Source: Oscillospiraceae bacterium
Lineage (GTDB): Bacteria; Bacillota; Clostridia; Oscillospirales; CAG-272
Direction: 5' to 3'
Length of the DNA: 32,356 nt
Assembly: GCA_015064065.1 (NCBI GenBank)
Contig: SVSY01000011.1
Location: forward strand, 1 to 32,356
Part shown: positions 19,859-28,247 of the stretch, in pieces
Layout: each line of letters opens with the position of its first letter
Position numbering within the stretch: the first letter of the stretch is position 1
The notes under the pieces: generated by a model
What the model saw: the letters and a program-made list of their open reading frames with translations, nothing else
What the model was told of the DNA's origin: nothing
The model's database searches: none
Translations under genes and position numbers: made by a program

Positions 19859-20902
19859 TTATTGTTGCGAGCTTGCATCCACAGTAAACGATGAAAACTT
19901 AAGTTTAAGATCTATTTGAGAGCCGGCGATCAATTTATCACATTTTCCGTGAGTTCCTTCCGCCCATATACGAATCGTAAGCCACTCTTTAGTCGCTTCA
20001 CCCGAATGAATTTGGAAAAGCGCCTTTTCTGTAGAATTACCATTTTCATCTTTTCCGCTGTAGTCGGAAAAATAGTGTAATCCCATATCAGTAGTATTCT
20101 CTTCGGGAACATAGTTTTTAACGATATCCTGTCCGCCGTAGTTTAGCAGAGGGGAATTCACCGCTGCTTCCGGATCATAATTGTCATAGTATTTAACACC
20201 GTCCATCAAATAACCGGTTCCGTCTGCTTTCGGCGCAAGATTTACGCCCTGATGTGCCGTGACCTTTTGTCCTCCGTTTTCATTCTTTATCTCGGGAGCA
20301 AATATCCACGTTCTGCCGTCCTTAGTCGTTAACGAAACTCTAATACATTCAAGGACTTGAGCTTGCTCGGGTGTATTATCCGAGATCCTTATATACGAAC
20401 CGGACTTCTCGTCACAATCAATATAAACGTATCTTTCCTTGTTTGCAGAGTCTGCCGAGTAAAGCATAAGCTGGAACTCAATATATCCGTTTTCAACGCC
20501 CATCTTGGTATAATCGCCGCCGTAATCCGACACGTTCAGCTTTTCATAGGTCTCTTGGCCCACTGCCTTTTGAAGATCAAGAGCAAAAAAGCTGTCGGAT
20601 TTTCCATTAAGATTTGAAACAGGCTTGAGTACAAAGTTTTTTACCTTCAATATATCATTGATGGTCGTAACGGTCGTAACCTCTGCGTTTTCGTCGAGCT
20701 GGAACGCAAGTGATCCTCCCGTAGCTATCGTAATTCCATCTTGGGCAACGTAAGGAGTCCACTCTCTTCGCATCCAAGCAAAGCTGACATATGTAAACAA
20801 AAATACCGTTATCAAAAGCAAAAGTGTAGGACGAACGAACGCGAACCATTTGACACTCTTATTATTTGCAGCATCCTGCTTGATCTGCATATTGTTCTTC
20901 AT
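19859..20902 (-). CDS. TasA/camelysin-like exported protein (347 residues)
   Basis: Predicted secreted fibre-type protein. Residues 1-23 are a cytoplasmic basic stretch, 24-40 a hydrophobic helix and 41-44 FAWM, a SipW-type cleavage context. The body contains ECIRVSLTTKDGRTWIFAPE, related to the (A)VR(V)A...(I/F)W(A/V)P pattern of the two preceding proteins in the cluster. The C-terminal part has the shared signature IRIWAEGTHGKC followed by a G-x-I-x-L-x-L-x-F strand. AGGAGG is 8 nt before the ATG. The gap to the next gene is 31 nt. Subunit, cap or anchor cannot be told apart from sequence. Confidence 0.78.
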   Translation of the reverse strand: MKNNMQIKQDAANNKSVKWFAFVRPTLLLLITVFLFTYVSFAWMRREWTPYVAQDGITIATGGSLAFQLDENAEVTTVTTINDILKVKNFVLKPVSNLNGKSDSFFALDLQKAVGQETYEKLNVSDYGGDYTKMGVENGYIEFQLMLYSADSANKERYVYIDCDEKSGSYIRISDNTPEQAQVLECIRVSLTTKDGRTWIFAPEIKNENGGQKVTAHQGVNLAPKADGTGYLMDGVKYYDNYDPEAAVNSPLLNYGGQDIVKNYVPEENTTDMGLHYFSDYSGKDENGNSTEKALFQIHSGEATKEWLTIRIWAEGTHGKCDKLIAGSQIDLKLKFSSFTVDASSQQ

Positions 20903-20943
20903 ACATATGTCCTCCTTTCATAAATATCTTGCACAAATAAATT

Positions 20944-22272
20944 TCAATCGGTTACAGGCACAAGCATGACCGAGGTGTACTTGCTTGCCTTGTAAAGTGA
21001 GGTCTCGCCGTATTTAACATAGAAGAACTCTGCATCCACAGGCATACTATTGTTTGGAATGCTGTTATTATAGGGAGACCAGAATTTTCCGTCGAAGCTA
21101 TACAGTAAATTATCGTTTTGTGTTACTGCGACCTTTTCAGCACCTTCTGCAGTAGGCTTGAAATAAAGCTCGCCATCCTCAAAGATCACAGGTCTGTTTT
21201 CAAAACTATTCTCATTCTTCGGATCATCTACCGGATTCGTATCCTTTTGTACACCCGAAAATTTAAAATTATATTTGAGCTGACCGTCAGTGAAAACGCT
21301 GTTTGCTTCTCTGTCAGTTCCTTCTATCCATATCTTAATAACGAGATCCTTTTCGTAAAATCCGGATTCCTTCAAATCTGCATCTGTAAACGTAATTACA
21401 GGTGCAGCATTATTTATCATCGGGGTAACATCGTTTCCGTCGGCATCCTCTACAGAAGCTAACTCCTGAGAACCTAAAGTCACAATACGATCCAGATAAT
21501 CATTCTGAGTCCAGACCTTCTTTGTCATAGTTCCATCAGACTGCTTTGACATATAACCAAGATCCGTCTCTATGTTTTGAGTGGGATCATGCATATTTTC
21601 TCCCGTTGAAAACGTATACGAAGGTGATTGACCGTCACTTGTATTTGTCGTCAGCTTATACGTATCATTAGGCACCCAAATATTTCTCAAGAATTGCTGA
21701 CCGTCATAGCTATGCGGATCACGCTCGAAGAAAGCTACTCTGACTGCACCTGCTATTCCGTCGCGGCTAAAATTGCCAAACGAAGACTTATTATCCGATC
21801 CATCTCCTACAAGAGTCTGTGCAAGACCCGAAACGTAAGAATCGTCCTCAAGATATACTTCCATTTTCAAAGTGGATCTGAAGCGAAGATTTACCGTTAT
21901 ATAATAGTCTTTCGATATAGAATCGGAAACTTCCCTATAGCTCTCGTCTACGGCATGACCGTTCTCATCAACGGAGGTAGGAAAATAAAAGGTCTTGTTG
22001 ATATAATCATACGTAATATCCGGATACGTTCTATCCTCTACGTCTATATTTTGCATCTGACCCCACTGATAGTTTTCGTCAGGATTTCCATCAGCATCTA
22101 ACGGTCTTATTTCAAGCTTATTACCCGTGGTTATCTTCATATCCGTATCGGTCTGCAACGAAGCAGTCTCGTCAATAACGAACCACGCAAGTGTAGCCAC
22201 TGCAACGGCAGACAGTATAACGATGTATAATATTACGGACAGCCTTATCCACTTTTTAGTTTGCAACTTCAT
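20944..22272 (-). CDS. TasA/camelysin-like exported protein (442 residues)
   Basis: Predicted secreted fibre-type protein. A hydrophobic helix (about 9-28) runs into LAWF (28-31). The body has GAVRVAFFERD followed by NIWVPNDTYKL, and late in the protein the shared signature IKIWIEGTDREA followed by a strand ending in FKFSGV. The last 80 or so residues are extra compared with its neighbours (DGELYFKPTAEG..., DGKFWSPY, YVKYGETSLYKA) and look like a short additional beta domain. The frame can be opened at a GTG (22287), but the ATG at 22272 has GAGG 9 nt upstream and is preferred. It overlaps the preceding gene by 17 nt, so the two are likely translated together. Confidence 0.78.
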   Translation of the reverse strand: MKLQTKKWIRLSVILYIVILSAVAVATLAWFVIDETASLQTDTDMKITTGNKLEIRPLDADGNPDENYQWGQMQNIDVEDRTYPDITYDYINKTFYFPTSVDENGHAVDESYREVSDSISKDYYITVNLRFRSTLKMEVYLEDDSYVSGLAQTLVGDGSDNKSSFGNFSRDGIAGAVRVAFFERDPHSYDGQQFLRNIWVPNDTYKLTTNTSDGQSPSYTFSTGENMHDPTQNIETDLGYMSKQSDGTMTKKVWTQNDYLDRIVTLGSQELASVEDADGNDVTPMINNAAPVITFTDADLKESGFYEKDLVIKIWIEGTDREANSVFTDGQLKYNFKFSGVQKDTNPVDDPKNENSFENRPVIFEDGELYFKPTAEGAEKVAVTQNDNLLYSFDGKFWSPYNNSIPNNSMPVDAEFFYVKYGETSLYKASKYTSVMLVPVTD

Positions 22273-23404
22273 CAGTATTATCCTCACTATTAGTTGTATC
22301 TATCGTTCCAAATTGAAGATCGACGTTTATCTGTCCTGCAAGCAAAGCATTATCACATTCTCTGTCATTTCCGTCGACCCAAACTACGATTCTAAAGTTC
22401 ATATCCGTATTAGCCTTAAGATCGCCTATCTTGCAAGCTGTAAGCTCTCCCCAAGCGTACGTAACTCCGTCCACTACGTGAGTACCCGAAGCTTTACCGC
22501 CGGTTTCGATCTCTACCATTTGGAGCTCACCCTCATCTGTTTTAGACACGGCGTAAACGTATTCGTCTTCTACTTTTCCTTCATTCTTATTCTGCATAAG
22601 CTCGTAGGTGACGTTTTCGCCTTCGCCGCTCTTCTGGTAATAAAAATCATCCTTCAATTGAAGATTTTTATCAGAATCGCGATAAAGCTCAATAGTAGAG
22701 TTGGGAGCCCAAATAAACGTGGGCTTGTAATACGAAGAAATGTTTCCCTCTTCGTCGGTTTCCTCTACCTCTTGAAATATTGCAATGCGGACTGCCCCGC
22801 ATATATTTCCTACGTTAAAGTTACCGTAAGGGCTCTTCCAAGAAGGCGGAGTTTGTATTCCTGTTTCCTCGTCTAAAACATAATCCGGCCGTTCATAAAC
22901 GCTATCGATCGCAGGCACGACCGAAGAACCTGCCTTTCCCTCTATCTGATCGGGTCCGTAAATATATACCGCTTTATCGGTCTCAATGGAAAACGAAAAA
23001 TCAAACGCAAAAATTCCCGCGGCTATATACGAGTCAACATCAGAAATATCTATCGGAGTGTAATCAACTACGTCCTTTACATACGTCGGTTCTCCCGAAG
23101 ACTCGTCTTTTTTATATCCGATCTTTGCCTCGTAAAAATGTATTCCGTCTCCCGATACCGCCTTAAGCATAAGACCTTCGGGAAACGCCATTTTAAGCGT
23201 TTTCTGCGCTTCGCTATTGGGGTCAGCACTCTTTATTACCAGATTATTACCCTCCGCAACGTTCATCGTAATTCCCGTTACGGTTGCTTTCTCTCCCGAA
23301 TTGAACCAGGAATAGCTGACAAAAACCATGATGATAAGCAACGAAACGACGAACATTCCGCCAAATATTGTTTTACGTATGTTTAACCGTCTCGCTCTGA
23401 CCAT
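22256..23404 (-). CDS. TasA/camelysin-like exported protein (382 residues)
   Basis: Predicted secreted fibre-type protein. MVRARRLNIRK, a hydrophobic helix (about 13-30) and YSWF (31-34) form a SipW-type export signal. The middle contains GNICGAVRIAIFQEVEE and TFIWAPNSTIELY, closely matching GIAGAVRVAFFERD and NIWVPNDTYKL of the next gene, so the two are paralogues. The C-terminal signature is IVVWVDGNDREC followed by AGQINVDLQFG. Its start lies only 2 nt after the stop of the EEARLA-repeat gene, and its ribosome site (AGGAG) is inside the end of that gene. This directly joins the ATPase module to the surface-protein genes. Confidence 0.8.
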   Translation of the reverse strand: MVRARRLNIRKTIFGGMFVVSLLIIMVFVSYSWFNSGEKATVTGITMNVAEGNNLVIKSADPNSEAQKTLKMAFPEGLMLKAVSGDGIHFYEAKIGYKKDESSGEPTYVKDVVDYTPIDISDVDSYIAAGIFAFDFSFSIETDKAVYIYGPDQIEGKAGSSVVPAIDSVYERPDYVLDEETGIQTPPSWKSPYGNFNVGNICGAVRIAIFQEVEETDEEGNISSYYKPTFIWAPNSTIELYRDSDKNLQLKDDFYYQKSGEGENVTYELMQNKNEGKVEDEYVYAVSKTDEGELQMVEIETGGKASGTHVVDGVTYAWGELTACKIGDLKANTDMNFRIVVWVDGNDRECDNALLAGQINVDLQFGTIDTTNSEDNTDEVAN

Positions 23405-23406
23405 TC

Positions 23407-25476
23407 TTAGCTCCTTTTCTGAGATTTTCGCTTATTTCTCTGCTTCTTTCTCGAAGGATCGTATTCCTTCTTGACCGTCTTAGCAGGTGTTGCGGCAAGC
23501 TGAGCCGCTATTCTTTCAGCCTTACGCTGCGCCTCGAGTGCATCCTGCGCAGCAATTGCAGCCTGAATCTTTGCCGCCTTAGTTCCGGGCATGGGCTTTC
23601 TCTGCTGCTTCACGCTGCTTTGCTTTGCGGCAGCCTTGCGTGCCTCTTCTGCGAGTCTTGCCTCTTCTGCGAGTCTTGCTTCTTCTGCGAGTCTTGCCTC
23701 TTCTGCAAGTCTTGCTTCTTCAGCAAGTCTTGCCTCTTCTGCGAGTCTTGCTTCTTCTGCAAGTCTTGCTTCTTCAGCGAGTCTTGCTTCTTCTGCAAGT
23801 CTTGCTTCTTCTGCAAGTCTTGCTTCTTCTGCGAGTCTTGCCTCTTCTGCAAGTCTTGCTTCTTCTGCGAGTCTTGCCTCTTCTGCGAGTCTTGCCTCTT
23901 CTGCGAGTCTTGCCTCTTCTGCGAGCCTTGCCTCTTCTGCAAGTCTTGCTTCTTCTGCGAGTCTTGCCTCTTCTGCGAGTCTTGCTTCTTCTGCAAGTCT
24001 TGCTTCTTCTGCGAGTCTTGCTTCTTCTGCGAGTCTTGCCTCTTCTGCGAGTCTTGCCTCTTCTGCAAGTCTCGCCTCTTCTGCAAGTCTTGCCTCTTCT
24101 GCGAGTCTTGCTTCTTCAGCAAGTCTTGCTTCCTCTGCGAGTCTTGCTTCTTCAGCGAGTCTTGCTTCTTCAGCAAGTCTTGCCTCTTCTGCAAGTCTTG
24201 CCTCTTCCTCAAGACGCTTACGCTCGAGCGCCGCCTGACGCTCCTGCTCACGTCTGAGCTTTTCAGCCTTGCGCTTTTCTCTGAGAAGACGCTGCTTGTT
24301 CTCTTCTGCGATCTTTTCGGTCTCAAGCGCAATAGTACGCGAAAGAACGTCCTTGATCTTCTTGAACTGCGCGCGCTCTCTCTGCTTCTTGCGTTCAAGT
24401 CTGTCAACAAAGATACGGCGGATCTCATCGACCTCCATATCGTAGCTGTCAATAATATCGTCAATATCCTTCTTGACGATGTTGAGCTCGGATTCCTCCT
24501 TACGCTCGGTATAATCCGCAAGCTCGTCGAGTCTGCCCGAATTCTTCTTCAATATAACGTATTGAAGAGCGAGCATTGAGAAGAGCTCGTCAAGGTGGCT
24601 ATCGGAGGGCGTTGCCTGTCTTTCGATGTGGCTCACGCTGTAGCCGACCTCGTCGTATTGCTCAACGAACATCCAAAGATCAACTGCCTTACGGAAGTCG
24701 GGGTTCTTTTTGAGCACGTTTGTCATATTAAGGGGAGGACGAACAAGCGCACAGCCCTGAAGAGTCTTGATAAGCGGCGAGCCTTGGAAGTTGTAGAGTA
24801 TCTTGCGTACACGCTCGATTCTCTGCATCGCGTTCATCTGCGTAACGTCGGCATCGACCTGAAGATCTTCTTCGGTGAGCTCGATATGAGGTGTAACGCA
24901 GGTCATATTGAGATCGTACTTAAATCTGTCGTGACCCGCCTCGCAGTCACCGTTGAGCTTGAGCTCAAAAAGGTCCTGAGAGTCGTTAGAGCCTGCCATA
25001 AGAGCCTGCAAACGCTTGTCAAGGAAGTATTCAAGCTTCTGGAGAAGCGTGAATATAAATCTGTTCTCGTAGGTATCAAAGCTCTCTTCCTTAATGATAT
25101 TGAGCATACGCTGAGGAGTTACCTCGTCACCCTTTACCATCGCGATCATATTCGTGTGCTGAGCGAGATGTCGGATAGACTCGGTGCTGACGGTCCTGAC
25201 CATTTCGATCGGAACTATCTCTTCCTCATTCTTTATGTATCTACGGGGAGTACGTATTATCGTATCAAGAGAAACGATACTGTCCTCTATCATTTCGACC
25301 CAACGGAGATCGACGTTTCGCTCGATATATTTCTCATAGAGAGAAACGTTACATTCACCGCTGCGTACCGAGTTTGTAAAATATTGATAGAACTCATCGG
25401 AGGCGAGCTCGCTCAAGAAGCCGTCGGTAAAACGGTGATAAAGATTTTCAATTTTTGTTTTTCCGACGTTAGCCAT
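23407..25476 (-). CDS. Putative DUF2357-like partner of the AAA+ ATPase with a long EEARLA helical rod
   Basis: A 689-residue protein, probably cytoplasmic (no signal or membrane helix). Residues 1-370 are a helical/mixed domain with DTYENRFIFTLLQKLEYFLDKRL and GSPLIKTLQGCALVRPPLNM. These resemble the DUF2357 partners of McrB-like ATPases; the assignment is tentative. Residues about 370-423 are a highly charged helix rich in K, R and E. Residues 424-609 are 31 perfect EEARLA hexapeptides, then EEARKA. The last 75 residues are basic (Q/K/R-rich, ending in RKKQRNKRKSQKRS). No PD-(D/E)XK nuclease motif of McrC type was seen. AGGTGA lies before the ATG, and the ATPase gene ends 48 nt upstream. 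It may couple the ATPase to another structure, with the helix acting as a spacer; this is inference. Confidence 0.72.
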   Translation of the reverse strand: MANVGKTKIENLYHRFTDGFLSELASDEFYQYFTNSVRSGECNVSLYEKYIERNVDLRWVEMIEDSIVSLDTIIRTPRRYIKNEEEIVPIEMVRTVSTESIRHLAQHTNMIAMVKGDEVTPQRMLNIIKEESFDTYENRFIFTLLQKLEYFLDKRLQALMAGSNDSQDLFELKLNGDCEAGHDRFKYDLNMTCVTPHIELTEEDLQVDADVTQMNAMQRIERVRKILYNFQGSPLIKTLQGCALVRPPLNMTNVLKKNPDFRKAVDLWMFVEQYDEVGYSVSHIERQATPSDSHLDELFSMLALQYVILKKNSGRLDELADYTERKEESELNIVKKDIDDIIDSYDMEVDEIRRIFVDRLERKKQRERAQFKKIKDVLSRTIALETEKIAEENKQRLLREKRKAEKLRREQERQAALERKRLEEEARLAEEARLAEEARLAEEARLAEEARLAEEARLAEEARLAEEARLAEEARLAEEARLAEEARLAEEARLAEEARLAEEARLAEEARLAEEARLAEEARLAEEARLAEEARLAEEARLAEEARLAEEARLAEEARLAEEARLAEEARLAEEARLAEEARLAEEARLAEEARLAEEARLAEEARLAEEARKAAAKQSSVKQQRKPMPGTKAAKIQAAIAAQDALEAQRKAERIAAQLAATPAKTVKKEYDPSRKKQRNKRKSQKRS
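23650..24207 (-). repeat. 31 x 18-bp tandem array coding EEARLA
   Basis: 558 nt of in-frame 18-bp units, each coding Glu-Glu-Ala-Arg-Leu-Ala without a single amino-acid change. DNA units differ at third positions (GAA/GAG, GCA/GCG/GCT, CTC/CTT, AGA/AGG). If fully helical it would extend about 28 nm at 0.15 nm per residue. Confidence 0.97.
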
Positions 25477-25524
25477 ATGAGTTCACCTCGTTGTATGAGT
25501 AATGATAAAGCTTTAAGAGCCGTA

Positions 25525-27066
25525 TTAAACGAGCTTCTTAAGTCTGCGTAAGTAAGCCTTAGCCTCCTGCATATTCTCTTCACCGAAGAGCTCGGAGAGA
25601 TAAGCGATAAGACCGTCGATCTCGTCACGAATGAATGCAAGGTTGAGACCCTCGAACTTACGGAAGATCTTGTTTGTAAGAACGTAGTCAAGACCGTCGA
25701 CCTCGGTTCCGCCGCAACCAACGTATACGGGAACGAAATCACGGAGCTGCTTTACGATACGGTTACCGAATGCAAGTCTGAAATGCTCGATAACGTAATC
25801 GTCAAGCTTTGCGACCTTGGCGAGAGTTTCCTCGCCGACTTTGAACTGCTCCTTAGCATCGTCGAACATCTGCTCAAGGTGCTTGTAGGAGAGGTTGAGA
25901 TTTTCTGTATAGGGAGCGTCGAACTTAACGCCCTTGGTATCGATGTTGATCGGGATAGCACGGTCGTAAACCTTATCCGAGATAGCGAAGGTCGAGTCGT
26001 CGTTGTTCGCCGTACCGACGTACCACATATTCTCGGGGAGTACGAAACGTCCGTTTTCGATGTGCTTAGGGTCAGTGGGCCAGCCCGAAGGAACGAGGTC
26101 GACTATCCACTCGTCACGGGAAGGCATTTCGAGAATTGAGAGCATCTCTGCGAAGTAGTACTCAACGCGGGCGATGTTCATCTCGTCGAGGATGGTGAGG
26201 TATACCTTATCGGTGTAGGTAGCTTCGTACATTCTCTTGAGTACCTCGGTCTCGGAGAAACGCTTTGTAAATTCGTTGAAGTATCCGAAAAGCTCGCTTC
26301 GGTCACGCCATGACGGCTGAACCGATGCTATCTGAGTGTCGTTCTCAAGGAACTTACCCCAAGCGTAAGGAAGTGAGGTCTTACCTGTACCGGAAATACC
26401 CTGAAGGATTATAAGACGGGTCGAGGAGAATGCCGCAAGGAAAAGGCGGATAACTCTTTCCTCATAGTAAAGACCCATACGCGAGCAGGCGTAATTGCGG
26501 AAACGGTCGACGATCTCGGGGAGCGTGATCTCGTTGTCGAACACCTCGCTCTCGCGGTCGTAGTCTACGTAAGCCTGATCGACCTGAGTGAGCTTGTAGA
26601 AACGGCTCTCGCCCTCTTTGAGAGTGTTCGTTCCGCCCTCGTCGTCAGCAGCAGCGGCTGTGCCGTCGCCCATAGCTGTATAAGGAAGATCGGGAGCGCC
26701 TGCTTTGATAGCAAGAATTCTGTCCTTCTCCTTGGTAAGTCTTATTACCTGCGCGTTGAGCTTGCCGACCTCGTCGACGAGAGCAAGCTGATTCTTAGCC
26801 TTCTGATGAGCCTGTATCCTGCGCTTGACGAATATGATTATAAATACAATGATAGCAACGAGGAGCGCGATAACGACAAGAACTGTAAGTATCGCGAGTA
26901 TCCAAGCTGCAACGTTGAAGCCCTCGCTGTATTCGCTGAATACGTTGAGGTAGTCAGGGACGTTGATAAGCTCGAACAAGCCCCCGAAAAATCCGGAGAT
27001 CACCTTCCAGAATCCTCCGAAAAACTGTCTTAATATTCCATATAAAAATTGTACGTAAGAAGCCAT
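25525..27066 (-). CDS. Membrane-anchored McrB-like AAA+ ATPase
   Basis: A 513-residue ATPase. The first 50 residues hold two amphipathic, Phe/Gly-rich stretches. A single membrane helix (53-80) is followed by KRR and a short coiled coil (about 84-120) and an Ala/Gly/Asp-rich linker. The AAA+ module has Walker A GISGTGKTS (223-231), Walker B LTILDEMNIARVE (290-302), sensor 1 GTANNDDST (351-359) and a likely arginine finger in KVYDRA (R369). DEMN-x-ARVEYYF is typical of the McrB/AAA_5 group that pairs with DUF2357 proteins. No DNA-recognition domain (such as DUF3578 or EVE) replaces the membrane region. The ATG at 27066 has AAGGA 9 nt upstream and is chosen over the longer frame from 27129. The catalytic part should face the cytoplasm. 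It may power assembly or act as a membrane-bound remodeller or defence ATPase; neither is proven. Confidence 0.87.
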   Translation of the reverse strand: MASYVQFLYGILRQFFGGFWKVISGFFGGLFELINVPDYLNVFSEYSEGFNVAAWILAILTVLVVIALLVAIIVFIIIFVKRRIQAHQKAKNQLALVDEVGKLNAQVIRLTKEKDRILAIKAGAPDLPYTAMGDGTAAAADDEGGTNTLKEGESRFYKLTQVDQAYVDYDRESEVFDNEITLPEIVDRFRNYACSRMGLYYEERVIRLFLAAFSSTRLIILQGISGTGKTSLPYAWGKFLENDTQIASVQPSWRDRSELFGYFNEFTKRFSETEVLKRMYEATYTDKVYLTILDEMNIARVEYYFAEMLSILEMPSRDEWIVDLVPSGWPTDPKHIENGRFVLPENMWYVGTANNDDSTFAISDKVYDRAIPINIDTKGVKFDAPYTENLNLSYKHLEQMFDDAKEQFKVGEETLAKVAKLDDYVIEHFRLAFGNRIVKQLRDFVPVYVGCGGTEVDGLDYVLTNKIFRKFEGLNLAFIRDEIDGLIAYLSELFGEENMQEAKAYLRRLKKLV

Positions 27067-27161
27067 ATCAATGTCCTTCCAAAATTTTATAGTTTTGCGC
27101 GGGATGCGCGGATGTTTATATATTCGCACAAATTGGGTGTTATAGAGTTTGGTTTGCCAAA

Positions 27162-27397
27162 GGCGTCGCCTTGCTTTAGCCTTCCCTAGCAGGGAAGGTG
27201 GCGGCGGAGCCGACGGATGAGTAGAAGCCTAACACAAGGCATTTTTTCTTCTCATCTTTTTTCTCCTCATCCACCGCAAGCGGTCCCCCTTCCCCGCTGG
27301 GGAAGGCTTTTTGGGCTTTGCATTTTTGCAAAATGGATGCAAAGGGGGGACCCGTGGCTGTTTTTGACATTTTTTGTCAGAAAACTGCCTCCACGGG
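27162..27397. repeat. Palindromic (MITE/REP-like) intergenic element
   Basis: This fills most of the 358-nt gap between sipW copy 2 and the ATPase gene and holds no credible gene. Stem-loops seen: AAGGCG-T-CGCCTT near 27170, CCTTCCC/GGGAAGG (27180-27198), and CCTTCCCC/GGGGAAGG (27288-27306). GGATGAG (27215-27221) and CTCATCC (27266-27272) make the two halves an overall inverted repeat. The style (CCTTCCCCGCTGGGGAAGG next to CACCGCAAGCGGT and ATGAGG) resembles dispersed intergenic repeats common in gut Clostridia. No promoter matching consensus was seen in the gap. Confidence 0.72.
27351..27397 (-). other. Long stem-loop downstream of sipW copy 2
   Basis: CCCGTGG (27351-27357) pairs with CCACGGG (27391-27397), and the interior continues as TGTTTTTGACA against TGTCAGAAAACTG, giving about 18 pairs with a small bulge. 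No clear U run follows on the minus strand, so it could be an mRNA-end stabiliser or processing site rather than a classical terminator. Confidence 0.6.
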
Positions 27398-27424
27398 ATC
27401 TGAATAAACTCTATTTGGCGCCAA

Positions 27425-28156
27425 TTATTCGGCGTTGCTTTCTTCTTTAACTTCTTCGCTCTGAGCTTCGGCTGTCGTCTCGGCGTTAGGTGCGTTTGCG
27501 GCATTCTGTGCCTGCATCTTTGCGAGATATTCCTTGATGATAGCTTCCTTAGCATCATCAGAAACAGCTTCCTTTGCAGCCTCTTCCATCTCTGCCTTCT
27601 TCATCGCAAGATAAATGGAAACGAGCTTGTAAACCTGCCATGCGATAAACGCAAGCATCGGGAGTACTAAGCAAAGTACGAAACCGAGGGGCTTCTTAAG
27701 AAAATCTATAAAGCCACCTACGAAGGGGATCTGGAATTTATATACTGCAACGATGTCACCGAGCGATCTTTGACCGGGGTCGGCAGTAGGACAAATTTCG
27801 CGGTTATCACCCTGTGTTGTATAGAAATCGGTATTACCGATAGTCTCAACCTCTACGATACGGTGAGTGTTGAGTATCAGCTGTCCGTTTACTTTTTGAC
27901 GGAAAGTAATGATATCGTCGACCTTAAGCTTGGTATTTTCGTCGGGTACCTTACCTACGACGATAGCACCCTTTTCAAAGGTTCCCGACATCGACTCGGA
28001 CTGAACGCTATTTACAACGTATCCAAAAACGTTAGGCTGTTCGCCCTTTTCTCTGTCAACGCCAATGTTAGCGATAACAAGGAAAACAGAGATTATAAAA
28101 ACAACTACTATGAGGACGTCGAGAGCGACCTTGCCTATCTTTTTGAGTATCTGCAT
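27425..28156 (-). CDS. SipW-type signal peptidase I, copy 2
   Basis: A 243-residue membrane peptidase of the Ser/His type. An N-terminal membrane helix (about 10-30) is followed by SESMSG with the nucleophile S55, KVDDIITF, LILNTHRI with H98, and TQGDN (114-118). A second hydrophobic segment lies at about 142-182. Unlike copy 1 it has a long charged, Ala/Glu-rich cytoplasmic tail (about 183-243), which could be a docking surface. It follows the TasA-like gene after a hairpin at 28248-28275, the usual pairing of a SipW enzyme with its main substrate. AAGGAGA lies upstream of the ATG. The two copies are diverged, so they may serve different substrates. Confidence 0.92.
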   Translation of the reverse strand: MQILKKIGKVALDVLIVVVFIISVFLVIANIGVDREKGEQPNVFGYVVNSVQSESMSGTFEKGAIVVGKVPDENTKLKVDDIITFRQKVNGQLILNTHRIVEVETIGNTDFYTTQGDNREICPTADPGQRSLGDIVAVYKFQIPFVGGFIDFLKKPLGFVLCLVLPMLAFIAWQVYKLVSIYLAMKKAEMEEAAKEAVSDDAKEAIIKEYLAKMQAQNAANAPNAETTAEAQSEEVKEESNAE

Positions 28157-28247
28157 ATAGATACGTCTCCTTATATTTTCATCACGTATTTTAATGAATC
28201 TGTTAAAAATGTTTTACGTCTTATCTCTATTGTAAAATTTGGTAAGC

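Noticed and set aside
23650..24207. CRISPR array
   Set aside because: Units are contiguous 18-nt coding repeats without spacers and no cas gene is near.
23591..24579. Long plus-strand and off-frame open frames over the EEARLA array (Ser/Ala/Leu-rich or Cys/Phe-rich)
   Set aside because: They are by-products of an 18-nt repeat that lacks stop codons in any frame. The minus-strand frame has the ribosome site, coupling and non-repeat domains on both sides.
25525..27066. Classical McrBC restriction system
   Set aside because: There is no modified-DNA recognition domain and no McrC nuclease motif; instead a membrane helix is present and the genes are coupled to surface-protein genes. A defence role is still not excluded.
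27067..27129. Longer start for the ATPase
   Set aside because: The extra 21 residues have no ribosome site, while the ATG at 27066 has AAGGA at the right distance.
27176..27558. Small open frames within and beside the intergenic palindromic element
   Set aside because: They run through stem-loops or the antisense/off-frame of sipW copy 2 and lack ribosome sites.
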